From positions 97,407,067 to 97,471,066 of the forward strand of contig NC_092879.1 in the NCBI RefSeq assembly GCF_028372415.1: a stretch of 64,000 nucleotides of DNA. The letters are read 5' to 3'. Below, piece by piece: positions 1 through 12,199 of this stretch (the stretch's first letter is position 1; each line of letters begins with the position of its first letter). This DNA is from Notamacropus eugenii (Eukaryota; Chordata; Mammalia; Diprotodontia; Macropodidae). The notes under the pieces are model-generated. The model had not been told where the DNA came from, ran no database searches, and saw only the letters and a list, made by a program, of their open reading frames with translations. The position numbers and the translations under genes were made by a program.

Positions 1-761
1 CCAAATGAGCTACAAACTGGAGGGAGGTACCCTTTCTGAAGAATGGAGCCCAAAGTCACTTCCCTACCTAACTTGGCCTTGAAAAATGTTAGCATCCCAA
101 GTAGTAGTTATCTTCCAGCTCTCATCTACACATCCCCCTTTGCTCTCCAGCTGCGTTCACATGCCATCTCCCAAAGCTGCCATCTTGTCTCTGCTTGAGC
201 TCAGGGTCTTACTATGACTGGAGGCCCATGGCTTTGGGCCCAGATCACAAGGGCACAACCCCTTTGCCCTTTGGACTAATGGGACCCAGGCCTTCTCATA
301 TGCAGTCCAGTCTGGTGCTTTTCTCCTGCCTCTGCCCCAGGCCCCATTGGTCAGTGTAGCCCCCATCTGCTCATGGCCTGAGACAAGGAGGGAAGGCAGA
401 GAGGAGAGCAGGTTATAGGAGAAGTGCATCCCTGAGGAAAGACTCCAGCAAATGGAATCCATGAAACTTAGTCCCTAAGAAAGGGCTGACTTTTTCTCTC
501 TGCTCTCTCTGACATCTGCTCCAACTAAATCGAGTCCTAGTCCTTTTGCCCGCCCCAGTAAGTGTAGCAAACCACGGAAAATACACGTCTGAATGGTTGG
601 TGCTAAGGCGCCTAATTCATGTCAACTGCTTTAATATAAGGAGAGGGTTAGCACTGGTCAGGTGAGTTGGGACGTAGCTGTGTCAGCTGAGGCCCCTGCA
701 GTGAAGCATCCTGGGAAGGAATGTGCTGCTCTTTTATTTATCATCCTTCCCAATGGGGAAC

Positions 762-788
762 GGGGGGGGGGGGGGGGGGGGGGGGGGG
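762..788 (+). repeat. Poly-G run of 27 bases
   Basis: An uninterrupted run of 27 G follows caatggggaac. Such runs can form G-quadruplexes and are prone to slippage and sequencing error, so the exact length is uncertain. Confidence 0.95.
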
Positions 789-1639
789 CAGAAAGGACTA
801 GGCCTGGAGAGGAGCCCAGCCAAGTGTTTGCTCATCAATTTGAACAGTAAACTCCCAATGGCCTAATGAAATCTTCAGACCAGTCCTAAGATGTCAATGA
901 AACTTGATTTCCAAAGGCTTCGGGTATTAAGCAAAGCCAGGTTGGCCACAAGAAGCGAGTAGCAACTTTGACATACTAAGGACGTTTTCCTCCTTCTCAT
1001 TTATTGCCCCTCTCTTCTTTGGGAACCTTTGGATTCATGGTAATAGCTTTTTCCTCAACAGCTTAACCCTTTCTACCCCATGCCCCAGCATTTCATCATG
1101 CCCTAGAGCCCAGAACTTTTAGAAGACAATCTCTGTGAAAGTGTGAAAAAGCCTTAGACTGAGGCAGGCAGCTCATATCCACTGTGTGTATGGAGAACAT
1201 GGGGAACACAGCTGGGTGCAGATGGGGACTCTTGGGAGAGGGCCCTGTCAACTGCTTCCTCCTGACTGTGGGTGACTCTCAGATGGACATCTAACCTCTC
1301 TGGTGAATCTAGAAGCAGGGTAAGGTGGTAGAAGGAGCCCAGAGACCAGGAAAGGGTAGGTACAACTAGGTAGTCCCAGCGACTGGGAATGAAGATAGCA
1401 CCATCCCCTCCCCATTCTTCTCCCCTGACTCCCCAGTCTTTCAGTGGCAGAGAAGCTTCCTCCTCTTAGCTGCACCAGGCTGGTTTTCACCCCATTTCCT
1501 CTCAAGCTGAGATTTTTACAGGAGACCTGGGTTCTAACCCATCTTGTGGCCTTGATCAAGTCCTTCCCGCACTGGGCCCCTCAGAGTTCCCCTCCCCCAC
1601 CCCCTATGATCTCGAGCTCTTAAGGCCCTCCCAGTTCTC

Positions 1640-1910
1640 TGATTTACAGAGCTGCTCTTCTCTGGGCCTGCTGGCTGACAACAGCTTGCGGACAGATAGC
1701 TCTGTCGAAAGCAAAAGACAAGGCCGATCCAATTCTCCCAGGAAATATGCTCCACAGGATTCATCGCCAAGCCTGAGCAAATCAAAGCAATTCCTACTTG
1801 AGGTACCTTAATTACTGATGTGTGCCGTGTCACCACCCCATCAAACAGAGGCCCGACAAGGCCAGCTAATTGCAAGTTTAATAATGACAGCTTTCACTTG
1901 TCTGTGGAAT
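1640..1910. other. Possible conserved non-coding element
   Basis: This non-repetitive block has several homeodomain-like and PBX/MEIS-like words close together (ccttaattactg, agctaattgcaag, taataatgacagct, cacttgtct) and no repeat signature. It resembles developmental enhancers, but nothing in a single sequence proves conservation. Confidence 0.2.
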
Positions 1911-2407
1911 ACACAATCTTCTCTCTAGGTAGGGAGAGAGGGGGTGGGCCTGAGAGCTGAGGCCTGGGCCTGGACCAGGGGCATGGAGCATGGTAGAATC
2001 AATACGGCTGGTACAGCCCCAGGATGCCAGAGCTGGACCATGCAGTCCAACTTTTCCCTGACGGTAATCCCCAATTAGGGAGCGTTCAACCTTTACTTGA
2101 AAATTTCAGGTGATTGAGTTGCTGAATCCCAGGAGGCTCCCACTCAACTTTAAGATAGTTCTTTCCAGTTGTTAGGAAGCTTTTCTTTCCCTCTAGCCTA
2201 AGTCTGTTTCTCTACCCACCTACCCCCATCTTCATTCTTCCCCCCTGGGCTAAGCAGAATAAATGGAAATTTAGCTTCACGTGACAATCCTCTGAGTACC
2301 TGAACACAGTTGTGATTCCTGCCCTGACCACTACCACCCATGCCCATCTCTTCTCTTTGGGACAAACATCCCCATATGGGGTGATCTAAATTAAGGCCTT
2401 TCCTATT

Positions 2408-2515
2408 AAGAATTCATGTAGCATAGTAGGTAGAATACTTGACTTGGAGTCAGGGAGACCTGGGTTCAAATATGACATTTACCAGCTGTGTGCCCTTGTG
2501 CCACTTAGTCCCTCT
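2408..2515 (+). repeat. MIR SINE fragment
   Basis: CORE-SINE words are visible: cttggagtcagggagacc, gggttcaaat, ccagctgtgtgccctt. Confidence 0.75.
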
Positions 2516-2834
2516 GGGGTCCCACCCCTCCATCATCCTAGTTCCCTCCCTCTGTCACATGACCCAAAGTCACCTTCCAGGCTATACTCCCTCCTGGCTT
2601 CTATGGGCTGCCAGTACACCCTGCCCCCCAGATCTCTTACACAGCCTGCTAACCAGCTCCAGCTCCCCTATTTGTACTTGGACATTGATTTCTTTCACCC
2701 AAGTAAAAGACATTCATTCATCCCCTTTTGGGCCCAATGCTCTAGCTTGTTGAAATGGGTTGAGGTCTGGAGGCTGTTAGGCAGTATGTTAGCTTTCTCA
2801 AGGCCCACTTTTGGGGCATCAACCACAAATTCTC

Positions 2835-3450
2835 TAGCGTTGTCCCTGTACCTTCATCCAAGTCCTTGATAAACATGGCCAACATGCCTCCCTCCTCTCA
2901 GCAGAGACCTGGGCATCCATAATGGTGGGATATTACAGGTGCTGTCAGACATGATGATTGGATCAGTTCGCCTCACACAGGGTCATGCACAGATAGCTGG
3001 GTCATTCTAAGTTGATATTGAACCATTAATGACCACTCTTTGACTTCAGCTATTCAAGTCATTTCAAATCCAATTTCAAATCCCCCAGACTGTACTTTTG
3101 CCTTGCCCACATTCCTCCATCACGTGGATAAGATCAGCCTGAGAGGCTTGGTCAAATGCTTTTCCAAGACCAGCATAAACCATGCCCACAGCCTGCTCTC
3201 CTGGTCCCCACCAGGGCCCTGGAAATGAGACTTCCTTTGTAACAAAGGAAACATAGTCAAGCAAAAACCCAACTTACTGAACAAGCTTGTCTGGTGGTGT
3301 ACGTAGCATTGTGCCCTTATGGGCTCCCACCTCTCTGTTCTATTCCTGGGTCTCCAGGACCGTTGCTTGATTTCAGTTACTCTGAATTCAGGTGCCTTTT
3401 AATGACTTCATCATTTACACCCCCGTAACCATTACATGTATAGTGGAATT
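2835..3450 (-). mobile_element. L3/CR1 LINE fragment, reverse-transcriptase region
   Basis: Read on the minus strand, the stretch at about 3130-3190 gives VGMVYAGLGKAFDQAS, a decayed form of the CR1/L3 RT motif A (VDVVYLDFSKAFDTVS). The surrounding nucleotides match the usual antisense CR1/L3 pattern (tgatattgaaccattaatga, gtcaaatgcttttccaagacc). It is old and full of stops. Confidence 0.68.
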
Positions 3451-3824
3451 CTGTCTTGCTGAGGGTTAGGTTTGGAAGTCAGCCCAGAAGATAAGAATTG
3501 CATGTAATTAAAATGACCCTCTCTCCACAGCAAGTCTCCAGGGTGGAGCTTCTGGTATATTGGAACAACGTAGCTAAAGGAAGTTGGCAAGGCCTACTTG
3601 TACCCTAAGGATAAGGACTGGCTATAAAGGGTGGTCAGGCTGTTGGCGGTAGGGGAGTGGATGGAAGGGGTTGTGGCGAGCAGAACTGGGCATCGACTCC
3701 AACTGGACAAGGTGATACTAACCCCCTACATGGGGTGCTGTGGCCATGTTCCTCCTTTTCTCATCCCACTACCCTTCTGTACCCCTGCCTTGAGAAGGGA
3801 AGATGGACACATTTCTAAAGTATG

Positions 3825-4080
3825 AATTCAGAACCTACTCTGCACTGAGTGCTGGGGCTATCGTCCTTCCCCTAAAAGAACTGACAATCTAATTGGAGGG
3901 AAGACAAGGCATAAAGGGGTATTGGAAGGGAGTGGTGTGCAGTCCTGGCCTAGCCTGGAGTACAGATGACCTGGAAAGCATGGGGAGGCCTGTTTCAGAA
4001 AAAGTGATTTGAAAGTTCACCTGTCAGAAGCCAGTTCCACAGGGGCAGAGCCCAGGGATCTGGCCAGGGAGATGAAGATG
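3825..4080 (-). mobile_element. L2 LINE 3' fragment
   Basis: Antisense L2 words are visible: ctgagtgctggggct, gaactgacaatctaattgg, followed by diverged sequence. Confidence 0.55.
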
Positions 4081-4469
4081 GTAGCCAGAATGCAGGCAGC
4101 CTAGTGTAGAGGTGGGAAGCATTGTAGATGCCTGGCATGGGACAAGACTTGGCGAAAATATCACAGCTTTCCTCTAGTGGAATCTAGAGTTCCAGCCAGA
4201 GGAACCAGTATAGTGGCATCTGCTTCAAAGGGTATACCACTGTTTTCCCATAATTCCAAAGTGTTTTCCAGAAGTCGAACTACTTCTCACACAACCGTGT
4301 GTTCAAGATTGCTTTTGCACAAGCCCTCCAATGTTGACTATTTCCATTTTTTGCTGTCTTTGCCAGTCTTCAGGGTGTGCAGCGAAGCCTCAGAGTTCAT
4401 TTGCATATCTTATTATCAGTGATTGGGAGCATGTTTTCATGTGATTCAATCAACTCAGCAAAGGAAAAG

Positions 4470-5090
4470 CAGGAGAGACCAGTGGCAGAAAATCCAGAGA
4501 GGAGAGAGCAGCCAAGAGGAGACAGCAGCCGGTGGTAACAGATAGATCATTGGTAACTTTGGAGAGCGCACTTTCAGAAGAATGATGAGGCCAGAAGCCA
4601 GACTGCAGAGGATTTAGCAGAGAGAGAGGAAAGGAAACGGAGACAGCAAGTGCAGAGGGCCTTCTCAGGGAGTATCACCCTGAGAGGAAGAACTAGAGGC
4701 TGAAAGCTGGTGCACATGGTAGTATCTGGTGAAGGCTCTTTTCTTTTTTTTTTAATATTTTATTTTTATTATTATTTTTAATGTTTTACAATCACTTCCA
4801 TAAAATTAAGATTTTATCCCCCCCACACCTACCCCCCACTACCCCCCTCCCCCCCATGACCGCATACATGAAGGTTCTTTTCTTAAGCAAGTGGGGAGAG
4901 GGCAGACTTGGGCATGTTTAGAGGCAGCAGAGAAGAATCTAGTAGATAGGAAGATAGGGAGAGATTGAAGAGTAGAGAGGGAGAGCAGGGAGAAAAGTAG
5001 AAGCAATGTAATGGAGAAGACTCAAGGAGGCAGGATCAAAGGGACAGGATGATGGTTTAGAGTTCTTCCTCATCTCCTTGGACCACTTCT
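4470..5090 (-). mobile_element. L2-type LINE fragment, interrupted by an L1 3' end
   Basis: Antisense L2 words are visible: actttggagagcgcac, cagaagaatgatgaggcc, gaagccagactgcag. After the insertion, gacttgggcatgtttagagg and gcagcagagaagaatc continue the same element. The two halves are separated by the element at 4745-4868. Confidence 0.6.
4745..4868 (-). mobile_element. 5'-truncated L1-type 3' end with target-site duplication
   Basis: A T-rich tract (the antisense poly-A tail) is followed by ttttacaatcacttccat and a C-rich segment, the same kind of terminus as the HAL1 at 35785. The flanks tgaaggctcttttct (4730-4744) and tgaaggttcttttct (4869-4883) form a 15-bp target duplication with one mismatch. 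It landed inside an older L2. Confidence 0.75.
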
Positions 5091-5177
5091 TGTTGGCCAT
5101 GATCTCTTTTTAACACAATTATGTTGTTCCTTTGTTATAACTGTTTCCTTTTCTGAAAGTTTGCTAATGATGGGAAT

Positions 5178-5762
5178 AGGGAAGGAAATAAGCACTTATC
5201 CGGTACCTACTATGTGCTATACACTTTTTACGAATATGATCTCATTTGGACCTCATAACAACCCTGCAAGGTAAGTGCTGTTATTATCCATGTTTTATAG
5301 TTGAAATGACTTATTTTTTTTCTTTTGCTCATTAAAGGGATCATTCCCTGATTACTTCTTAAAGAGGCCTATTCACTGACTGCATGTCACCTCACTGTAA
5401 GTGAGCGCCTGAATAAGCTTTAGGTGAAAAAGGCCAAGGTGTCCCATTGCATCCTGGACTGTCTGCAGTCATCCTGATGAATATCTGGTCACTGGATCTA
5501 GATGGCTCAGGAGGAGAAAGTGAGGCTGATGACCTTGTACAGCCCTCCCTCACTCAAAACAAAGTCAAGTGTAAGTCATGTCATCATTGATGTCATGGTC
5601 TTCTTCGAAAATGAAGGACAAATACAACAACTGAGGTAAACAGAGGTTATATAACTTACCCAGAGTCACATAGCTAGTAAGTAGCTGAGGCTAGTTTTGA
5701 GCTTCAATCTTCCTGACTCCAGGTCCAGGGCTCTAGCCACCGTGCCACCATCTGCCTAATGA
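5178..5762 (-). repeat. MIR SINE, split by a younger SINE
   Basis: The first part (about 5178-5324) reads actatgtgctatacac, atgatctcatttgga, aacaaccctgcaaggtaa. The second (5633-5762) reads ctgaggtaaacagagg, agagtcacatagctagtaag, cttcctgactccaggtcc. Together they make one nearly full MIR in minus orientation. Confidence 0.75.
5325..5632 (+). mobile_element. Marsupial SINE, about 300 bp, inserted in a MIR
   Basis: The segment runs from ttgctcattaaagggatc through aatatctggtcactggat to a tail aaatgaaggacaaatacaac ending in an ACAAC repeat. I know this sequence type from marsupial genomes but cannot give its library name with certainty. The ACAAC tail, like that of Mar-1, suggests RTE-driven mobilisation. 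Target duplications are not clear. Confidence 0.6.
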
Positions 5763-5764
5763 TT

Positions 5765-7005
5765 TCTTTAATAATGCACTTAAGAATTTTGCAGGCAGCC
5801 CAAGTCAAGACTAACCTAGAATCTGCAGACTTCATTCTCTTGACTTGTTTTTTTAATTGAGACATTTCCCCTTCTCCAGTTTGCTGCACATCTCCCATTC
5901 TCCATGATCTTGCCAAGATAACTGACAAGGGCCCAGCAATCCCAGTTGCAGCTCTTTCAGTACCTTGGAGAGTAGTTCATTGGAGCCCAGTGGCTGGAAC
6001 TTGTCATGGCAGCTAGCAGCTCTTAATTCTTCCTATTTATGTTAGCTTCCCAGCTCTTTATTAGCCACTTTGGACCTGCCTTTTTCAAACCATGCAGTAC
6101 TTTCCTTGAAAGAGAAAAAAAGAAGCAGAATAAAAATTACGCGAATTTGCCTTCTCTCTGCTGTCTGTTATATCACATCCATCCTGATCAGTAGCCCTGT
6201 CCTTTCTTTGACCTTCCTCTTTTCCCCAGAATAGCTTTCAAAAACCAAAGCCCTTTGTGATGCCCTTGGCTTTCCTAGTCAGCTTTAACTCATTCTGAGC
6301 TGTAATGCTCCTATCATCTTCCTACAGGACCCTGCCATGCCATGCTTTGGCTTCCTCTGGTATTGCTTTCCTTTATTTACATCTTCTACATATGTCTCTT
6401 AAGGCCACACTGCTTAATGGGTTTCCTGTGCATCCACATCATGCTCTTTAGACAGCTTAGTCCTCTTCAGAACTGTGTCTCCTTTTCTTTCAAATGCCAT
6501 TTTTTTGTCAAGGAAATTGGGGTTAAGTGACTTGCCCAGGGTCACACAGCTAATAAGTATCAAGTGTTTGAGGCCAGATTTGAACTTAGGTCCTCCTGAA
6601 TCCAGGGCCAGTGCTCTATAAGCTGAGCCATCTAGATGCCCCTCAACTGTCATTCTTGAGAGCTTTCTGAGCTCAATTCTTTTCTAGAATTTTGGGCCAT
6701 GGGTTCCCACCTATTTTTCCTTTGGATCCTTTGAAGTTTGCTCTCCTCAGCTCAAGAGGGCATGAGACTGTATGTCTCACTCCCCTGGCCTCCTCCATCA
6801 CAAATGCCAAAATACAATGGCTATTTCTCCCAAGGTTTTCAGTATTTCTGACCCAACAACCAGCCCCTGTTTGATAGTAAGAAACAGGTCCAGAGTTGCA
6901 GTTCCCCTCATTGGTTTTTTCCTTCTCTTGAGGATCAAATTATCATTAAGTCAAGCCAAGGAATTATTAGTTGTTCAAGTTTTGGGGGAGAGAGGGGTGG
7001 GAGGG
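5765..7005 (-). mobile_element. L3/CR1 LINE fragment, endonuclease to RT region, split by a MIR
   Basis: Minus-strand pieces match CR1/L3 in order. At about 6900 RGTATLDLFLT resembles the end of the endonuclease domain. At about 6720-6770 LELRRANFKGSKGKIGGNPW is the linker. At about 5780-5920 MSVILARSWRMGDV and CKILKCIIKEII match the start of the RT (LSVIFEKSWRTGEV, GKILERIIKEII). The element is broken by frameshifts and stops and interrupted by the MIR at 6512-6645. Confidence 0.7.
6512..6645 (-). repeat. MIR SINE inserted in the L3/CR1 element
   Basis: Clear antisense MIR: ttaagtgacttgcccagggt, cacacagctaataagta, gatttgaacttaggtcctcc. Weak flanking similarity (tgccattttt and tgtcattctt) may be a decayed target duplication. 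Confidence 0.85.
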
Positions 7006-7454
7006 AGGGGGGAGGGAGCACCGTAACAGATGTTCAGCCAGCTGCCATCCCCATCACTGCTCTATCCTGCCTGGCTCATGATCACTTCTCTGAACTCCTC
7101 CTGCATGCGTTTGCTCTTTCTAGGGTGGTCTACGTGGTACTCCTATGACAATATCACCTCTGACTCTGCATTTCTTGACCTTCACCCCCATGCTCTCAAC
7201 TGCGCTTGCCCCTTCTCATGCCATGCACTTTGACTAAGAAAACATTGACTGTGCAGTGGGTTTTATTTAAACAGCTAAAAGGACTCACAGCTAAGGCCAA
7301 TGAAGAACACACTCCTTTTTTTTTCTATGAAGCCCTGCCTCTTCCAGGCTACAAGGAAATACGCAGTCCTCCAGATTCACACTGTTTACCTGCATTTGAG
7401 GTCTTCTCCAAAGGGAGCATGTTCGGGGTGTCAGAAATTTCACTCTCTTACCCT

Positions 7455-7529
7455 GAATCTACAATCTCTAGAATCTCTAGAATCAATCTCTAGAATTGAG
7501 ATCTCTACAATCTCTACAATCTCTAGAAC
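7455..7529. repeat. Minisatellite of about 10-bp units
   Basis: Repeated variants of aatctctaga and tctctacaat, seven or eight times over. Confidence 0.85.
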
Positions 7530-7759
7530 TCACAGAACCAGTGAAAGACAATAGCCAAGCTTGTCTCTTGCTGGTACTTGGCTTTGCCTCCTCCTTGGTT
7601 AAGGATATCTTCCAGTGGGAACACTGGATTTGGGCCAGGACTTCCACCATCACCATACCTCTGGTGCTTCATTGTTTGGGGTTCCCTGGATGGGTCACGT
7701 GGTTATATAGCCTTTCCTCCAGGGAACTGAAGCTCATATGTCCATCCTGTCAGCTCTGG

Positions 7760-7831
7760 TTGTGTGTGTGTGTGTATGTGTGTGCATGGGTATACACATA
7801 CACACACACACACACATACATACATACACAC
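7760..7831. repeat. (TG)n followed by (CA)n simple repeat
   Basis: A tgtgtg tract is followed after about 10 bp by a cacaca tract and then tacatacata. The two halves are self-complementary and could fold into a hairpin. Confidence 0.9.
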
Positions 7832-9087
7832 TCCTGTGTTTCTACTCTCCTTTTGAAAGGTTACGGCCCAGATATATATAAAATGGTCAGTCTGGTTGTC
7901 AGTGGGGTAATTCAGGACTAGGCAAGGATTTCATACCTTGGCCAAAAGTTAAGGAAATTTCATGCACTTTATAGGAAGATGTTATTAGTGTAGCACAAAG
8001 CCCTCAGAGGTTGGAGACTGAAAGGACCTTGAGGACCCCAGATGATGCCTGGGTGTACCCATTACTCTGCTACTTCCACCCACCCCCTCTTTTTTAATAA
8101 CTTACACCCTTATAGAGCCATGTCCCAATCATGGGTCCCATTTCCACTGATTCTTAGTGATACATCCGTGGTAAAATTGACCTTCTTGTGTTAGAATCTC
8201 CAGTCTGCTTTGCTTGTTGCCTATACTTTGCAAATTGGAGTCCAGAAGGGCATTTTAACTTTCAGTCTGTGGACTTCCTCAGGGGGTCCATGGGTTGATT
8301 TCAGGGGATCTACAAACTCAAGTGGGAAACAATGACACCTTTCTTTTCACTGCCCGTAATTCTAATTTGGCATTTCCTTCTAGTGAATGTAGGCAACAAA
8401 TGTAAGAGCGTATCCAAAAGGTCTGGGGCCCAGACAACGTAAAGAAATTCTGGTCTAGAGACAGACATCTGACACCATTAGGTCCATTATCGATGCCCTT
8501 GGCCTTCAGTGAAATTCTGCTCGTCTGTACTACTGTCCTTCCCTACTTAAGCTACTTGCTGGGCTACCTGACTTGGTGGAGATCTGTAGGTAATTGTGTC
8601 CCTCCCATTCCTTAGGAACTTCATTTGCCTTAGTATGGGGAAGTGGAGTGGGGAGACCTCACTCTGGACCATTGGCGTATTTCTGGGATCTGGTCCTGTA
8701 CTTGCTCATCTGGGCTTGTTTATGCCTTGGCATTTTAAGGCTCAGGGGTTTCCTCCCTCCACAAAGACAGATCATAGCATTTCTGTGATTTAAGAGATAG
8801 CCTTCAAGAGTTGCTGCAGAGGAAAAAACGGAGAAGAAATGTTACAGTCCTAGAATGAATCATTCTGCAGCTGACCTGGAGCTGAGCTACTCTCCACTGC
8901 TCTAAGCTGCTTTGCAGATGACATCCATTGGCCATCCTCACTTAGATCCAGGGGTCACCTCTACACCATGATGAATCATCAGAGGAGGACATGGGCAAAG
9001 GAAAGAACAGAGCCTAGCTTTTGCAGGGACAGTCTCAAATTTGAAGATTCTGGCTCATTGCTTGGGTCTATCTCTTGCTGCTTCTCC

Positions 9088-9182
9088 AAAACAGGACTTC
9101 TTAAACTTTTTATACTCGTGACCTCTTCAATGCTTCTTAAACTATGGGTCACATCCCCCAGTTTAAGAATCACTGCTCTAAA
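9088..9182. mobile_element. Possible non-autonomous hAT (Charlie-like) remnant
   Basis: The words ggacttcttaaacttttt and cgtgacctctt, then ttcttaaactatgggtcac and cagtttaagaatcactg, resemble the ends of mammalian hAT elements brought together by internal deletion. Confidence 0.4.
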
Positions 9183-9239
9183 GTAAATGTCAAAAAAGTC
9201 ACTGGTCAATCCATGTCAGTTCCATGATCCGGAAGATGG

Positions 9240-9875
9240 AAGATCTGGTCACCACAAAGGTCATATAGTTCCCACACTAGTGCAGGCTTTCCTCATTGCT
9301 TGGACAATGGCAGTGGCCTCCTGTTTGGACTCCAATCTTTCCCCTCTCCAAAGTGATTTTCCTAAAGTACTATCACCCTCTTTACTCAATAAACTCCTTT
9401 AGCTCCCTATTACCTACAGAATCAAACATGAACTCCTCCCTTTCACATTTACTGGACAGCACAATCTGGCCCCAGCTGACCTTCCCAGCCTCATTGGATG
9501 GCACCTTCCTTCTCCAACTCCTACCCCCATGCTTTTGCACAGGCCATGTCCCTCATTTGTGGAATATTCTCCCTCCTCATTTCTGCCTCTGGTCCCTTAC
9601 TTCTTTAAGACACAAAATCAAGCACAAGCTCCCATATGAAGCTTTTCGTGATCCCCACCCCCAGCTGAGAGTGCTGTTCTCCTAAACTCCCCTCATTCAC
9701 CTTACATTTATTTTGCAGGTAATTCTATAGTTATTTATGCATATGATCTCCTGATAGGCTCTTCCCTCCTTGAGGACAGGGACTTTCACTTTTGTCTCTA
9801 TCCTCCCGAAGCCTAGCACAGGGCCTCGTATATAGTAGGGGCTTAATAAATAATAGTTATTTGATTAATCCAGAA
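9240..9875 (+). mobile_element. L2 LINE, 3' portion reaching the 3' end
   Basis: The sense L2 series is clear: aaagtgattttcctaaagta, tactcaataaactcc, cttttgcacaggccatgtcc, ccttgaggacagggact, gcctagcacagggcctcgta, gcttaataaataatag. About 635 bp are preserved. Confidence 0.8.
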
Positions 9876-10039
9876 ACATCTTTAAATGCTTCTGATAAAA
9901 CTATAAAAAAGATTTCTTCTTGAGTCAATGATAGGTAAGGAGAGGAAGAGGCCAGGGGGGGACTAAGCTGCTAGAGCCTTTCCCACTTCCAGCATCCCCC
10001 TCCTCCCCATCACACACACCCATTACCCAGTATTTCCTT

Positions 10040-10135
10040 TGGAAATTTCTATATGTTCATATTGTTTCCCTAATAGAATGTCTAGTACATAGTAGGTGCT
10101 GAATAAGGGCTTGAATGACTGAATGAACTAACACA
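10040..10135 (+). mobile_element. L2 LINE 3' end, short
   Basis: The stretch gtctagtacatagtaggtgc tgaataagggcttgaatgac is an L2 3' terminus. Confidence 0.6.
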
Positions 10136-11424
10136 TGAACATGGGTGCTTTGGGAGCTTGGTGTGGCAAAATCAGGCAGGCTTATGAAAATGCCTTCATC
10201 AAAGAGCCTCCAGAATAGAAATGCCTGGGCCTACAAGGCACATTTACTGATTTCTGAGGTCCGGGCCAAAGAAGGACACTTCTCTTGCCCTTAGGAAATT
10301 TGTAATCTTGTTAGAAAGACTAGATTTAACTTACCAGAAAAAGGGCACAAACAAACAAAGTTGACCTCATCAGCCCCAGAGGCTTGGAGCAAACCAGGAC
10401 TGGGACTGTAGCCAGCCTCCTTTTTCCAACATTTCTTCCCACCTCTGACCCACTGTTTCCCCTTCCTCTCCTCTCCACTGGTGGTCAAGCTGTTTTATCG
10501 ACTATCCCAGCCCTACCCCTGCCCCAGGCCCTGCTGAGCACTTTCCTCAAGGCACTGGTCCCTGGCAGAGCCAGGCGGATGCGAACACTGCCTTGCCCAG
10601 CACTGCAGAATCTTGGCCTAGACAGGTAACAGTAGATCTGTTCTGCTGCTGTCAGCTCTTGGAGAGCTCCAACCTTTACTAAGAGGCAAAGAAAATTGAA
10701 CTGCTTCCAAGCAGCATTGCATGAGGGCCCTTGTTGTCTTTTCATTGGAGAGCTATTTGTCTATCTCAGAGAGCCTTGGCATCTACCTTAGGGCAACAAC
10801 AGCGGAATCCCATGAGGGCCCTGAACACTGGACCAGCAGAATCAGACCAAGACTGCCCTGCGAATAGGGAGGATGAAGACAAGTGATTCTTGGGAGAAAG
10901 TGGTTTACCTGAGCCCCGCCATGAGTCCTGTTTGTCCAGCTGTGGACCCATGCTTGCTCAGCCTCTCTCACCCTTGAATGCTGTCAGAGTATCCATGCAG
11001 TCTCTCAGTCTCCAATGCGCATGTGCAGTCCAGCTGGGACAGATGCTGGCCTCATTTGGAGCCTGTGCTTTGAAAGGTTCAGTTGACTCAGAGCCCAGAC
11101 AGGAGACTATACCAAGGAGGCCTGCGGCCTCCAGCTTAAAAAGTGGGAGTCAGAGCTCCCCATGGCACACTTGCTGATCAACTTTGAGGACCTCCCATAG
11201 TTCTGAGCATGCAGTGACCCGGTAGAGGGGAGGGGGCATCTGCTGTGAATCATTCCCCCACTCAGGCCCCCCCTTCACAGCAGGCATTGAGGAGTTTACT
11301 GTGTGTGTCACAGACTTCTTAGGAAGGGAGCAGTCAAAGTGTGGTCTGATGGGGGGGGGCGGTAATTCAGGGAGAGAGTATCCATCCCCCCAGCCTAGCA
11401 TACCTTTGAACCCCCTTCTGCAGT

Positions 11425-11620
11425 CCTCCCTATTCTTAGTACCTTTCCTCTGAGGCTGCCCCCAATCGCGACTGTCCGTAGTTGTTTGTTCATTGTCTCC
11501 CTCATAAGATTGGGAGATCCTTGAGGGAAGGGGCGCGGGTTTGCTTCTTTTTGTATCCTGAGCTCAGTACAGTGCCTAATACATCATAAGCCCTTAATAA
11601 TGCTAGATGACTGACTATAT
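11425..11620 (+). mobile_element. L2 LINE 3' end
   Basis: The words gattgggagatccttgagg, ctcagtacagtgcctaatac and agcccttaataatgctag are a typical L2 terminus. Confidence 0.72.
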
Positions 11621-12199
11621 CAAACTCCCTGGTTTGTCTATGCTCGCCTTCTCATTGTTCTTGTTTCTGTGTGGTCAGATACGCAGGCTTGAAATGTACC
11701 AGTTATCTCTGAGCCCTGTCTTTCCCTTCTCCCTCCACAGCCACAGCCAATGAGTCACAAAATCCTATAAATTCTTCCTCCCTGTTCTCCCAATTTCATT
11801 GCCACTTCCTCTACCGTCGTCTGCCGTGTCTCACCAGGGGTTGGAGTAGTCTTCCTTCCCTCGGGCCTGTCTTGTCTACCCAGAACATATCCATCCACTG
11901 CTTGCTTCAGTGATCCATACAAGGCCTGTGCCCAACACTGAGGAGACAAAGAAAAGCCCCTGCCCTTTGGGAGGGTTACCAGGTCGTCACAATGGAACCC
12001 AGTTTGGCCACATATAATGCAAGGGAAGGGGTGGTGAGAGCAAAGGCTTGAGTTAGACTTGAGGATCAGGGAAGGGAAGGATTCGGAAAGGTGGAGTTGA
12101 GGCAGTCATGTAGTCCACATAGGGGGTGCACTGTGCTCATCCACAAGTTTCTAGTAGCTTCCCATTTTTTTAGGCTAAAGACCAAGCCCCTCACATCTC

